This document shows positions 27,167 to 36,220 of a DNA stretch of 64,000 nt, one piece after another. This DNA is from Tenuifilum thalassicum (lineage in GTDB: Bacteria; Bacteroidota; Bacteroidia; Bacteroidales; Tenuifilaceae), in contig NZ_CP041345.1 in assembly GCF_013265555.1 (NCBI RefSeq), positions 1,720,581 to 1,784,580 of the forward strand. Reading direction: 5' to 3'. How positions within the stretch are numbered: the first letter of the stretch is position 1; every line of letters begins with the position of its first letter. The position numbers and the translations under genes are program-made. Below the pieces are notes generated by a model. The model did not search any database. It was not told the DNA's origin and saw nothing but the letters and a program-made list of their open reading frames with translations.

Positions 27167-29445
27167 AATAAGTCGACCGAAATGTTTTGGATGAAAGCAG
27201 TGTGAGTTATCTCTCGACCAACCTTAGCTTCTGTTATAAGCATCAGTACAGGAATCTCATTACCACTTTTAGTAATAATTGTAACCTCTTTGCGCTGACC
27301 TGTAATTTTCTCCTTATTCGGGTCGATATATGCAGCAATATAAGGATCACTCTTCGCAACCTCCTCGGGGAAAAGCATTCTAACACTCTGTCCTATTACC
27401 TTTTCCCTACTAATCTCAAAAAGTTCTTCGGCTGCTTTGTTAAAGAATTGAACTATACCATCGTGATCAGTGGTAACAATTGCATCAAGAAATCCCTCCA
27501 AGGTTTTCTCGTTTCTAATTTTTACCTTTTCAATTTCTTTAAACTGGTTTCGAACCTCTTCCTTAGCTTCTCTTAATTTTTTGTTTAGTTCAATCTCATT
27601 CCTTCGAAGCTGCTCCTCTTGGCGTTTTAGCTGCTCTGTTTGCTTTTGGGTTTCTATCTCCATTAGTTTCTCACGGGTAATATCATTGGCAATAAGTATA
27701 ACCTTTGCTATCTCGTCGTACATGTCATTTACGGCAGTAAAGGTGCACCTGAACCAACGAACTTCACCATTGCTATTATTCATTCTAAACTGACCCTCAT
27801 ATGGAATTCCATGAATAACATCATCCCAAACCCTTTCAATATTCTTTCTATCTGCCTCAGAAACTAGTTCAAATATCGATTTTTCCTTAGCAGTATTAAG
27901 ATTATAAGATAAAGTTAACAAGAATTTCTCATTGGCGTCAATCAAATCGCCAGTTGGAGAGAATTCTGCTTTAATAGATGAGCGATTTAGGGCACTTATT
28001 TGCCCCTCGTAGTCTAAGCTCTGCTGTTTTTGCTCGGTTGTATCAATAGCTAAAAACAATATTTTATCAACCCCACCCGATTCAGTTCTAACACAAGTAA
28101 AAGTGGCAATAGTCCATAAATCATCCCCATTACGAGTTAAGAGTTTCATATCGCCTTCAAAATGCTTACCCCCTTTGCTTAGGTTATTCCAAATATCATC
28201 GAACCACTCCCTATCCTTTTTGTTAATGAACATTGAGATATGCTTACCCTCAACATCGGAGTTTGAGGCGTACTCCAACTTTTGTAAGAATTTTGTATTA
28301 GCATAAAGGAGCGTTCCATCAACACCAAAGTCAGCACGTATCATGGTATGATTTACAGAATTAGAGAAGCTGATAAATTTGGCGGATTGTCTACTTGCTT
28401 CCTCTTGAGTAGCTTGTAGCTCCTCCATATTCTGCCTCATTTGCTCTTCCTTAAGTGCCAGTTCTTCGGCTTGTTCACGCGATTCTTTGAGTAGCTTTGC
28501 AGTTCTAATATTAATTTTAACAGTTGCAATGGTAGTCGCAACGCTTTCCGCAACCTTATCTATAAATTCTTCTTTGTAATCCTCTAACGGGTCAAACGAA
28601 GCCAACTCAATAACACCATGAACCTTATCATTCATTTTCAGAGGGACAAGAACTAAATATTTAGGATTAGCCTTTCCCAAACCACTTGTAATATTCAAAT
28701 ACCCCTGTGGTATTTTCTTAAGGATAATCTTTTCCTTTTCTAACGCACAAGCACCAACCAACCCATCGCCCCAGGGGATAATCTTATCGGCATATTTCCT
28801 TCTTTCATAGGCATAGCAAGCGGTCATTCTAAAATGAACATCACTTTCATCATCATCTTCAACTAAATAAAATGCGGCTTGGTTTGCGCCAACATAGTTA
28901 ACTAAATTCTTTATAACCTGAAAGGTTAATTCCTCAAGGTTATCGTTATTTTGCCGAAGAATATCACCAAAGAGAGCCATCCCCTCAACAGCCCAATTTC
29001 TTTGTTTATCTTCTTCTTTCCTCTTTTGCTCCTCAATTCTACTTTGTTTAATATCGTTCCTCAAGCTAACAATTGCTTTCCCTAAGGAGTCATTTTCATC
29101 GGGAGTATATTCGGCATCAACATCTCCTTCACGGAGTTTCTCTACAAACCGGTATAATTTCCTTTCCTTATGTAAACTCTTTTCAAGAGTTTCAGAATAA
29201 TCAATCAACTTTTCTGAATATTTTTTATAAACAAAAAACCCAAGAACTCCTAATGCTAGTGGAATAAAATCAATTAAATAAATAAATGGTAAATTTCTAT
29301 GCAAATCCTTTACGCCACCAAAATTTAATGCAAAGTCGAAATTAATGATTCCTGCTACGTAAATAGCTATAACAATAAGAACTCCCAAAAGTAAGCCGAA
29401 TAAAGCTCCTTTGGTATAGTTGAACAAATAATTCTTAGGCCTCAT
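27163..29445 (-). CDS. Membrane-bound GAF/PAS sensor protein without kinase domain
   Basis: A 760-residue protein with two transmembrane segments near the N-terminus (about residues 10-32 and 50-70), a short linker, a GAF domain (about 150-320), a coiled coil containing MRQNMEELQATQEEA, two PAS domains with PAC tails (about 360-470 and 480-600), a second coiled coil and a third PAS domain (about 645-755) at the very end. There is no HisKA, HATPase, GGDEF or methyl-accepting signalling hairpin. It lies 117 bases downstream of cheB on the same strand and is the only membrane sensor near the chemotaxis operon, so it may feed signals into it by an unknown route. Confidence 0.85.
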   Translation of the reverse strand: MRPKNYLFNYTKGALFGLLLGVLIVIAIYVAGIINFDFALNFGGVKDLHRNLPFIYLIDFIPLALGVLGFFVYKKYSEKLIDYSETLEKSLHKERKLYRFVEKLREGDVDAEYTPDENDSLGKAIVSLRNDIKQSRIEEQKRKEEDKQRNWAVEGMALFGDILRQNNDNLEELTFQVIKNLVNYVGANQAAFYLVEDDDESDVHFRMTACYAYERRKYADKIIPWGDGLVGACALEKEKIILKKIPQGYLNITSGLGKANPKYLVLVPLKMNDKVHGVIELASFDPLEDYKEEFIDKVAESVATTIATVKINIRTAKLLKESREQAEELALKEEQMRQNMEELQATQEEASRQSAKFISFSNSVNHTMIRADFGVDGTLLYANTKFLQKLEYASNSDVEGKHISMFINKKDREWFDDIWNNLSKGGKHFEGDMKLLTRNGDDLWTIATFTCVRTESGGVDKILFLAIDTTEQKQQSLDYEGQISALNRSSIKAEFSPTGDLIDANEKFLLTLSYNLNTAKEKSIFELVSEADRKNIERVWDDVIHGIPYEGQFRMNNSNGEVRWFRCTFTAVNDMYDEIAKVILIANDITREKLMEIETQKQTEQLKRQEEQLRRNEIELNKKLREAKEEVRNQFKEIEKVKIRNEKTLEGFLDAIVTTDHDGIVQFFNKAAEELFEISREKVIGQSVRMLFPEEVAKSDPYIAAYIDPNKEKITGQRKEVTIITKSGNEIPVLMLITEAKVGREITHTAFIQNISVDLF

Positions 29446-29562
29446 GAATTGAAGTTTTGATGCTTAAAAATAAGGATTTTTTCATCTTATACACAACATT
29501 TACTGCTGAATATTGTAGTAAATGTGTTAATAATTTAAATGATAAGCACGAGTAAAAACATT

Positions 29563-30645
29563 CTATATAGCTCTATATCTTTTAATTACATGTTCTGCAA
29601 TATTACTTAAAGGAAGTACAGTAATGGCAGCATTAAGTTTTACCGCTTCCCTAGGCATACCATAAACCACACATGAACTTTCATCTTGTGCAATGGTGTA
29701 TGCCCCCGACTCCTTCATTTCAAGAAGCCCTCTAGCTCCATCATCGCCCATTCCTGTCATGATTACTCCAATTGCATTTTGCGCAGCAAAGCGAGCAGTG
29801 CTTCTAAACAACACATCAACCGAAGGCCTATGCCTATTAACAAGTGGACCTTGAACAACCTCAACATAATATTTTGCTCCACTCCTTTTTAGTAGCATAT
29901 GATAGTTTCCAGGGGCAATAAGGGCATGGCCAGGAAGAACAGGATCGCCGTTTTTTGCCTCTTTAACTGTAATATTACAGATATCATTTAACCTATTTGC
30001 AAATGAGGTGGTAAACTTCTCGGGCATATGCTGAACTATAACTATTCCAGGGCAATCAACAGGCATATCTTTCAAAAACTTTGCAATTGCCTCAGTTCCT
30101 CCAGTTGAAGCTCCAACAGCAATCACCTTATCGGTAGTAGTGAATGGTTTATGATTTGCTGATTTTGAAAGTATAACATCTGCAGAATGTTTTGGCTCAA
30201 CTATCGGCGGAGCTACAATTTTTCTACGAGCGATTCTACTTCGAGCAGCAGCTTTAATGGCATCACAAATAACTATTTTGGATTCTTCTAAGAACTCCTT
30301 AGTATTTAGTTGAGGTTTAGTAATTAGCTCAACAGCACCATATTCCAACGCTTTTATTCCTACCTCTGTTGCCCTACTTGTTAAACTTGATATTATCACA
30401 ACTGGGATAGGGTGTTGTGACATTATTTTTCGCAAGAATGTTAAACCGTCCATTCTGGGCATTTCAATATCAAGTGTAATAACATCAGGTGTTTCTTCGG
30501 ACATTTTACGAGCAGCAAAAAAAGGATCGGCAGCAGTACCAATAACCTCAAGTTCAGGATCGGACGAAATGATCTCTTTCAGTGTTTGCCTAACTAAAGC
30601 TGAGTCATCTACAATTAACACCTTTATTTTATTTATCATATCCAA
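29563..30645 (-). CDS. cheB: Chemotaxis protein-glutamate methylesterase CheB
   Basis: A 360-residue enzyme that removes methyl groups from chemoreceptor glutamates and is activated by CheA phosphorylation. The receiver domain has D13-D14 and phospho-acceptor D59 (TLDIEMP); the methylesterase domain has the catalytic Ser in GASTGG, His in VQHMPEKFT and Asp in GMGDDGARG. An in-frame ATG two codons later is an alternative start. It follows cheD by 9 bases. All active-site residues are kept, which implies that methylated receptors exist elsewhere in the genome. Confidence 0.96.
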   Translation of the reverse strand: MDMINKIKVLIVDDSALVRQTLKEIISSDPELEVIGTAADPFFAARKMSEETPDVITLDIEMPRMDGLTFLRKIMSQHPIPVVIISSLTSRATEVGIKALEYGAVELITKPQLNTKEFLEESKIVICDAIKAAARSRIARRKIVAPPIVEPKHSADVILSKSANHKPFTTTDKVIAVGASTGGTEAIAKFLKDMPVDCPGIVIVQHMPEKFTTSFANRLNDICNITVKEAKNGDPVLPGHALIAPGNYHMLLKRSGAKYYVEVVQGPLVNRHRPSVDVLFRSTARFAAQNAIGVIMTGMGDDGARGLLEMKESGAYTIAQDESSCVVYGMPREAVKLNAAITVLPLSNIAEHVIKRYRAI

Positions 30646-30654
30646 TATTTGCTT

Positions 30655-31170
30655 TTAAACTTTACCTTGATGTTTTTTCTTTGAAAAATCGGTTAATTCA
30701 GCTGCGTCTGATTTTTGAATATATTTTAATCGTACCTCACCCGTACTAGTATTAAATTCTATTCTCCGCCCCTGTTTTCCCCCTATGCTTTTTGCAATAA
30801 TTGGGATTCCATATTCACTCAACATATCAATTGCAATTGCAATATTTCTTTCGCCAATGTGAAAGTTACTAATATGTGTATCAATAACCTCTGCACCACC
30901 AAAAAGTTTTGCTTTTAAGTTGTTTTTTTTTGAACCTAACAAAATTATACGCTCAATTAATCGCTCAATAGCAATATTACCATACCTAGGACTAGCTAAA
31001 CCCTGACCATTCCAATATGGTAACATATAATGATTTATACCGCCTATTTTCAAGATTGGATCATAAAGGCATATTGCTACACATGAACCTAAAATTGTTG
31101 TTACCACATAGGGTTCACGTTCAACAAATAGATTTGAAGGGAAAAGATAATATTTTTTTAGTTCTTGCAT
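30655..31170 (-). CDS. cheD: Chemoreceptor glutamine deamidase CheD
   Basis: A 171-residue enzyme that deamidates glutamines of chemoreceptors and, in some species, assists CheC-type phosphatases. The catalytic residues known from Thermotoga CheD line up as T24, C30 (TTILGSCVAICLYDP) and H47 (GGINHYMLP). The C-terminal region GRRIEFNTSTGEVRLKYI is also typical. It sits between the degenerate kinase and cheB with gaps of about 9 bases on each side, clearly within one operon. Confidence 0.94.
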   Translation of the reverse strand: MQELKKYYLFPSNLFVEREPYVVTTILGSCVAICLYDPILKIGGINHYMLPYWNGQGLASPRYGNIAIERLIERIILLGSKKNNLKAKLFGGAEVIDTHISNFHIGERNIAIAIDMLSEYGIPIIAKSIGGKQGRRIEFNTSTGEVRLKYIQKSDAAELTDFSKKKHQGKV

Positions 31171-31179
31171 TAAATCAGG

Positions 31180-32091
31180 CTAGAAAATCTCGGTATCATT
31201 ATCGAAAAACATTTCGTTATCATCTGTCGCAATATCATCAACTTCAATGTCGACTTCTGGAATGGTTATAGTAAAACAAGCCCCTTTCCCTAGCTCGCTA
31301 TCAATTTCAATAGAACCATTAAGCATATCAATAATCGCTTTATTTACCGATAATCCTAAACCATGTCCACGATTTAGAGAATTAATACCCGAATCCAAAC
31401 GCTTAAATCTGTCAAAGATTATTTTATGATTCTCCTTTGATATTCCAATTCCATAATCTTTTACCGAAATTGCCAGTTCATTAAGCTTTCTTACAGCTTT
31501 CACATCAATAGTATTACCTTCAAAGCTAAAGTTCACAGCATTGCTCAGAAGATTGGCAACTATAAGTTTAACCTTCTCAGGGTCGGTTTTGAAATGAACT
31601 GAATTGTCAACCTCACCTTCAACCACGTACGAATAGTTAACCTTAAGATTCTTTTTCCTTAACTCGTACTTAAACGATTCTAAAACGCTTTCAAATAAAT
31701 TGTTAACATCAACCAGCATGATTTCCGGATAAATCTCCCCAGCCTCAATTTTAGCCGCAACAAAAATATTACGGAACTGAAAATCGAGGTTAAACGCTTC
31801 GGAATGGATTAAGGCAACCATTGAAATAACCTTCTTCCAATTCTCCTTTTCAACGGAAAGAATTGCCCTTGACAGACCCAATATAGAAGTAAAAGGGTTA
31901 ATTATTTCGTTAGTAATATTTGAAATAAAGTGCGATTTTAACGCTTCCGATTCTTCAAGTTTTTTATTTACCAATCGGAGTTCAGCGTTTAAGTGCTTTA
32001 GGTCATCTAAGGTCTTTTTATTTTGGTCAAAACGTCTTTTTAGTTCTGCCAAAAGCTCATTATCTGATAATTCTTCGGGCTTCTTACTCAT
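31180..32091 (-). CDS. Histidine-kinase-like protein lacking the phospho-accepting His
   Basis: A 303-residue soluble protein. An N-terminal coiled coil (about 10-50) leads into a HisKA-like helix whose H box reads FISNITNEIINPF, so Asn61 stands where the phosphorylated His is expected (compare FLANMSHEIRTP). The HATPase domain looks intact: N box VANLLSNAVNFS, KDYGIGIS and a glycine-rich lid GHGLGLSVNKA. It may bind ATP without autophosphorylating, acting as a scaffold or allosteric partner of CheA, or it may use another residue. It is embedded between cheR and cheD, so a chemotaxis role is likely. Confidence 0.85.
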   Translation of the reverse strand: MSKKPEELSDNELLAELKRRFDQNKKTLDDLKHLNAELRLVNKKLEESEALKSHFISNITNEIINPFTSILGLSRAILSVEKENWKKVISMVALIHSEAFNLDFQFRNIFVAAKIEAGEIYPEIMLVDVNNLFESVLESFKYELRKKNLKVNYSYVVEGEVDNSVHFKTDPEKVKLIVANLLSNAVNFSFEGNTIDVKAVRKLNELAISVKDYGIGISKENHKIIFDRFKRLDSGINSLNRGHGLGLSVNKAIIDMLNGSIEIDSELGKGACFTITIPEVDIEVDDIATDDNEMFFDNDTEIF

Positions 32092-32102
32092 AACACAGTA
32101 AT

Positions 32103-32957
32103 TTAAACTTTGCGATAAACAGTAGGTCGTACTTGAACCAATGGTACATTAAGATTAAGTATTGATTCTGAATGACCAAGGATGAGATAACCCTCGGGTT
32201 TCAAGCGTTGAGATAATTTATTAATTACAGCAGCTTGGGTTTCTCTATCGAAGTAGATTAGAACATTTCTGCAAAAAATCACATCAAAAATATCTTTTGT
32301 TTTATAGGTGCTATCCATAAGGTTTAACCTATCAAAAGTTATCTTTGATCGAACATGAGGGGCCATTTTAACCGTAGGGTTTGTTCTATCCTTACTCCTT
32401 AGCATATACTTCTTTTTTAAAGGGAATGGTATGGCTTGTACTTTATCTTCGCTATAAACAGCATCAACCGCCTTTTGTAGAATGCGTGTTGAAATATCAG
32501 TAGCAAAGATGCTAAAGTTGAATTTTGGGTTTTTCTCGGCAAATTCAAATAAAACCATTGCTAAGGTATATGGTTCTTCACCGCTTGAACATCCAGCGCT
32601 CCATACCTTGAAGGTTTGGTTTACATTTGAGGAATAATAATTAGGCAATACTTCATTAGTTATGAATTCAAAATGAGCGGGTTCTCTATAAAAATCAGTT
32701 TTATTAGTGCTAACAACATCCAGCATATGAATAATTTCCCTATCGAACCCGTCCTTGCTAAAAAGGTAGCTAATGTATTCCTTGAAAGTATTTATCTTCA
32801 GATGCTTTAACCTTTTCTGCAACCGGCTCTGAAGCATTACTTTCTTAATAGGTGGTAACTTTATACCACTCTCCTTGTATATTAATGCGCTTAAACGTTG
32901 AAATTCTTCGTTAGTTAGCTGTAATTTATGATAATCAATAAGTCCACTGTTAGGCAT
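32103..32957 (-). CDS. cheR: Chemoreceptor methyltransferase CheR
   Basis: A 284-residue S-adenosylmethionine-dependent enzyme that methylates chemoreceptor glutamates. The N-terminal helical domain (residues 10-75) is followed by the catalytic domain with the TDFYREPAHF motif, the SAM site WSAGCSSGEEPYTLA (near 123) and CRNVLIYFD. Its start codon overlaps the cheW stop as TAATG, indicating translational coupling. Length is normal for the class without a C-terminal extension. Confidence 0.95.
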   Translation of the reverse strand: MPNSGLIDYHKLQLTNEEFQRLSALIYKESGIKLPPIKKVMLQSRLQKRLKHLKINTFKEYISYLFSKDGFDREIIHMLDVVSTNKTDFYREPAHFEFITNEVLPNYYSSNVNQTFKVWSAGCSSGEEPYTLAMVLFEFAEKNPKFNFSIFATDISTRILQKAVDAVYSEDKVQAIPFPLKKKYMLRSKDRTNPTVKMAPHVRSKITFDRLNLMDSTYKTKDIFDVIFCRNVLIYFDRETQAAVINKLSQRLKPEGYLILGHSESILNLNVPLVQVRPTVYRKV

Positions 32958-33472
32958 TACTCATTATTTTCAGTAACAGTATCTTCAAGCGAATCAGCAT
33001 CAACAATTTGAGTTATATCATCAGTTGAAAAAACAGCATCCATATTTAGTATGATAACAAATCTGTCATCAATTTTAGCCATACCTATAATGAACTCCGA
33101 TTTGTATCGACTACCTAAAGTAGGTAATGGCATTATTTGGCTATTATCAATTTCAACAACAGCCTGAACAGAATCGACAATAGCACCAACATGAACCGAT
33201 TCTCCATCAACATCAATATCAAGTACAATGATACATGTGTTATTGGTATATTCAGCTTCAGGCATTCCAAATTTTATCCTTGCATCAATAACAGGTAATA
33301 CTGCGCCGCGCAAATTGATAACCCCTTTTAAATACTCTGGAGCTTTAGGAACTTTGGTAATTGGTGTCATTTCTAAAATGTTTAACACCTTGCTAACATG
33401 AGCGGCAAACTCCTCTGTCCCCAGTTTAAAAGTGAGGTATGATTTGATTTGGTTTTTATTGTCCTTATCCAT
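32957..33472 (-). CDS. cheW: Chemotaxis adaptor protein CheW
   Basis: A 171-residue SH3-like adaptor that links CheA to receptors. The CheW domain covers residues 8-150 with the signatures LTFKLGTEEFAAHV, APEYLKGVINLRGAVLPVIDAR and VGAIVDSVQAVVEI. A short acidic tail follows. It lies 18 bases after cheA and overlaps cheR by one base. Confidence 0.94.
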   Translation of the reverse strand: MDKDNKNQIKSYLTFKLGTEEFAAHVSKVLNILEMTPITKVPKAPEYLKGVINLRGAVLPVIDARIKFGMPEAEYTNNTCIIVLDIDVDGESVHVGAIVDSVQAVVEIDNSQIMPLPTLGSRYKSEFIIGMAKIDDRFVIILNMDAVFSTDDITQIVDADSLEDTVTENNE

Positions 33473-33490
33473 AATTCTTATTTTTAAAAT

Positions 33491-35521
33491 TTACTCCTTA
33501 TTACCAATAGCAAACATTTTAATAATCTTGTTAGTATCCATAACTAGAGCAACAGTACCATCACCAAGAATTGTTGCACCAGAAAAGATATCGTGGTTCT
33601 TATAATGTTTTCCTAAGGGCTTTAGCACAGCTTGATATTCACCTATCACATAGTCAACAACAAGCCCTACGCTCTCATCCTCAAAGTTCACAACAATTAC
33701 TTGCTCAAGTTCCTCGTTACTTGGCTCTAAATCAAATTCTTTTCTCAGGCTGAAGAATGGAATTTGCGAACCATCTAGAGTTATTAAATTGTTAAATGTG
33801 TTATAAATTTTGTCCTTTTCAACAGCATATATTTTATCAATTGCTGAGAGTGGAACAACGTAGGGCGACTTGTTAATACTTACAAGCAACCCATCAATGA
33901 TAGAAAGTGTTAACGGTAACTTTATGGTAATTGTAGTTCCAATTCCCTTTTCTGAATCGACCTCAACCTCACCTCGAATGTCATAGATTTTCTTACGAAC
34001 AACATCCATTCCAACCCCTCTTCCAGAAACATCGGTAACCTTTTTTGCTGTTGAAAATCCTGGTAGGAATATAAGGTCTAATATCTCCTTTTTACTCATT
34101 TTCTTATCAGGCAGCACCAATCCCTTTGAAATAGCTTTGGCATGAATCATTTCAGGGTCGATGCCTGCTCCATCATCAATAACTTGAATGATAACACTAG
34201 CTCCTGAATAAAAAGCTTTAAGAACAATTTTACCTTTAGCAGGTTTCCCGTTAGCAATTCTAACCCTTGCCTCCTCTATTCCATGATCCATGCTATTGCG
34301 GAGAATATGCATTAACGGATCGGACAAGTTCTCAATTATCGTTTTATCAAGTTCAGTATCGGCTCCTTCTACAATAAACTCTACATCTTTATTGAGTTCT
34401 GCCGACAAATCCCTAACTAAACGCTGAAAGCGTCCAAAAAGATTCTCAATGGGGATTAAAACTATACTAAAGGCAATATCCCTTAGCTGTCTGGTTAATT
34501 TTTGAACATTCTCAACAATAGGATTTAACCCAGGAATATTATTTTGCTCTGAGAAAAGGCTTAAGCGAGCTTGAGTAGTTACTAACTCGGAGACTAGATT
34601 CATTAGAGTATCAAGTTTATCGGAACTAACCCGAATACTTGATGCGGTTTTATCCTTAACTGCTATCCTTTCCTTTGTAAACTTTTCTGCTTTTCGCTTA
34701 TTGATATTGGATATTGCCACTTTGGCTAAGCGTTGAATTGCTACTAATCCAACATCCTTTTGTACTTCAGCCAGGTTTTCAACCTCCTTAATAAAAGTTT
34801 GATCGGCTACCAAGTTTTCTTCACCAAGCTTTTGAATCTCAAGCGTTGAATCAGATTCAACAAAAATAAAAACATCATGAATTACACTTTCGTCTTTATC
34901 TGTTGCAAGTAGGACCTCCCAGTATGTATAGCACTCATCCGGATTTATCTCGGCAATTTGAGGAACCCGATTAAAGTGAGCAAATACTTTATAATCGCCC
35001 AAAGAACATAGTTCATCTAACAAATACAATGGATTAGTTCCATTTTTAAAAATATCGGCGTTGGGTTCAAACAAAATGTAATAGGTTGATGTTACCCCTT
35101 TCGCCTCTGGTTTGCTATTACTTTCAACTTTTCCTTCAGGTTTTTGAGGGTTTATTATAGCATCTATCTTCTCAACCAATCCGCTATGAATAGTTTTAAA
35201 ATCGGGGTCATTATAATTTTGCTCATCTAGCATAGACTTAAGGTGATCTACACAAGCAAAGGTAACATCAAGAATTGGCTTTGAGAGTTCAAGTTCATTG
35301 TTCCTAATCTGGTCGTAAATGGTTTCGAGGTTGTGAGTAAAATTATCAATTAGCTCAAACCCAAACATTGCGCTATTACCCTTTAGGGTATGCATAATCC
35401 TAAAAACTTGCTGAACAAGCGTTTCATCCTCAGGATTTTTCTCCAAATCAAGCAAAGCAACTTCAAGCTTATCAATAAGCTCAGTTGCCTCCTCTATAAA
35501 TTTCTTCCTAAAACTATCCAT
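33491..35521 (-). CDS. cheA: Chemotaxis histidine kinase CheA
   Basis: A 676-residue kinase. The P1 domain carries the phospho-accepting H44 in IMHTLKGNSAMFGF; a divergent P2-like domain lies at about 145-225; P3 dimerisation helices (about 295-355), the P4 ATPase domain with HILRNSMDHGIE, DDGAGID and GRGVGMDVV, and the P5 CheW-like regulatory domain (about 545-676) follow. All catalytic motifs are present. The ATG overlaps the cheY stop (TAATG). It phosphorylates CheY and CheB, and possibly the other receiver proteins around the cluster. Confidence 0.96.
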   Translation of the reverse strand: MDSFRKKFIEEATELIDKLEVALLDLEKNPEDETLVQQVFRIMHTLKGNSAMFGFELIDNFTHNLETIYDQIRNNELELSKPILDVTFACVDHLKSMLDEQNYNDPDFKTIHSGLVEKIDAIINPQKPEGKVESNSKPEAKGVTSTYYILFEPNADIFKNGTNPLYLLDELCSLGDYKVFAHFNRVPQIAEINPDECYTYWEVLLATDKDESVIHDVFIFVESDSTLEIQKLGEENLVADQTFIKEVENLAEVQKDVGLVAIQRLAKVAISNINKRKAEKFTKERIAVKDKTASSIRVSSDKLDTLMNLVSELVTTQARLSLFSEQNNIPGLNPIVENVQKLTRQLRDIAFSIVLIPIENLFGRFQRLVRDLSAELNKDVEFIVEGADTELDKTIIENLSDPLMHILRNSMDHGIEEARVRIANGKPAKGKIVLKAFYSGASVIIQVIDDGAGIDPEMIHAKAISKGLVLPDKKMSKKEILDLIFLPGFSTAKKVTDVSGRGVGMDVVRKKIYDIRGEVEVDSEKGIGTTITIKLPLTLSIIDGLLVSINKSPYVVPLSAIDKIYAVEKDKIYNTFNNLITLDGSQIPFFSLRKEFDLEPSNEELEQVIVVNFEDESVGLVVDYVIGEYQAVLKPLGKHYKNHDIFSGATILGDGTVALVMDTNKIIKMFAIGNKE

Positions 35522-35886
35522 TACCTTATAACTTTATTAATTGCGGCTAAAAGCTTTGCAGGAACAAATGGTTTAATAATCCAACCTGTAGCACCTGCCT
35601 CTTTAGCTTCCATTTTTTTGGCAGCTTGCGACTCAGTTGTTAGGAAAAGAATTGGAATACGCTCATAGCCAGGTGTAACCCGTATTTTTTTTATCAATTC
35701 AATACCATCCATTTCTGGCATATGTAAATCGGTAATAACTAAATCGATGGGTTGTCCATTTAGATGCTTTAACGCATCCTTACCATCTACACCAACTAGT
35801 ACATTGTACCCCTCGTTTTCTAGGGTAAACTTCACTACTTCACGAATGCTATCGGAATCGTCGACTATGAGAATTGTCTTTGCCAT
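35521..35886 (-). CDS. cheY: CheY-type response regulator
   Basis: A 121-residue single receiver domain with D9-D10, phospho-acceptor D53 (VITDLHMPEMDG), Thr in LFLTTE and Lys in IIKPF. It directly precedes and overlaps cheA, so it is the likely main phosphate acceptor and output of the pathway. The W in GATGWIIKPF replaces the usual aromatic switch position. The motor or other target is not encoded in the window. Confidence 0.93.
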   Translation of the reverse strand: MAKTILIVDDSDSIREVVKFTLENEGYNVLVGVDGKDALKHLNGQPIDLVITDLHMPEMDGIELIKKIRVTPGYERIPILFLTTESQAAKKMEAKEAGATGWIIKPFVPAKLLAAINKVIR

Positions 35887-35901
35887 ATCATATTGTATTA
35901 A

Positions 35902-36210
35902 TTAATATTCAGTTTTTAACCCAGAACGTTTAAAAAGAGTTGACATTTCATCTGATAAATTAAACTTAACGCTTGACTTAACTCCATCTTCCAACATGGA
36001 AAATAAAAATGATCGAATAAGCTGTATAAAACCTAAATCGATGACAATTATATCTGATATGATAATTGAAACAGGTTTTCCTTTCTTATATAATTTCACC
36101 AAGTCGTTTTTAATGCTATTAGCATTATTTAGTGAGAGATCACCAGAAATGAAAACCTCTGAACTCTCTTCGTTATAACTCAACTTATAGGTTTTATCTT
36201 GTTTATCCAT
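35902..36210 (-). CDS. STAS-domain protein in the chemotaxis operon
   Basis: A 102-residue protein with the fold pattern of a STAS domain (anti-anti-sigma factor type): VFISGDLSLNNANSIKNDL and IIVIDLGFIQLIRS. The Ser or Thr that is phosphorylated in SpoIIAA-like proteins, normally in a DSSG motif, is replaced here by Leu in DLGF, so regulation by a serine kinase is doubtful. STAS proteins are recurrent members of chemotaxis clusters, where their role is not well defined. It lies 15 bases before cheY. Confidence 0.8.
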   Translation of the reverse strand: MDKQDKTYKLSYNEESSEVFISGDLSLNNANSIKNDLVKLYKKGKPVSIIISDIIVIDLGFIQLIRSFLFSMLEDGVKSSVKFNLSDEMSTLFKRSGLKTEY

Positions 36211-36220
36211 AATCTAATTA

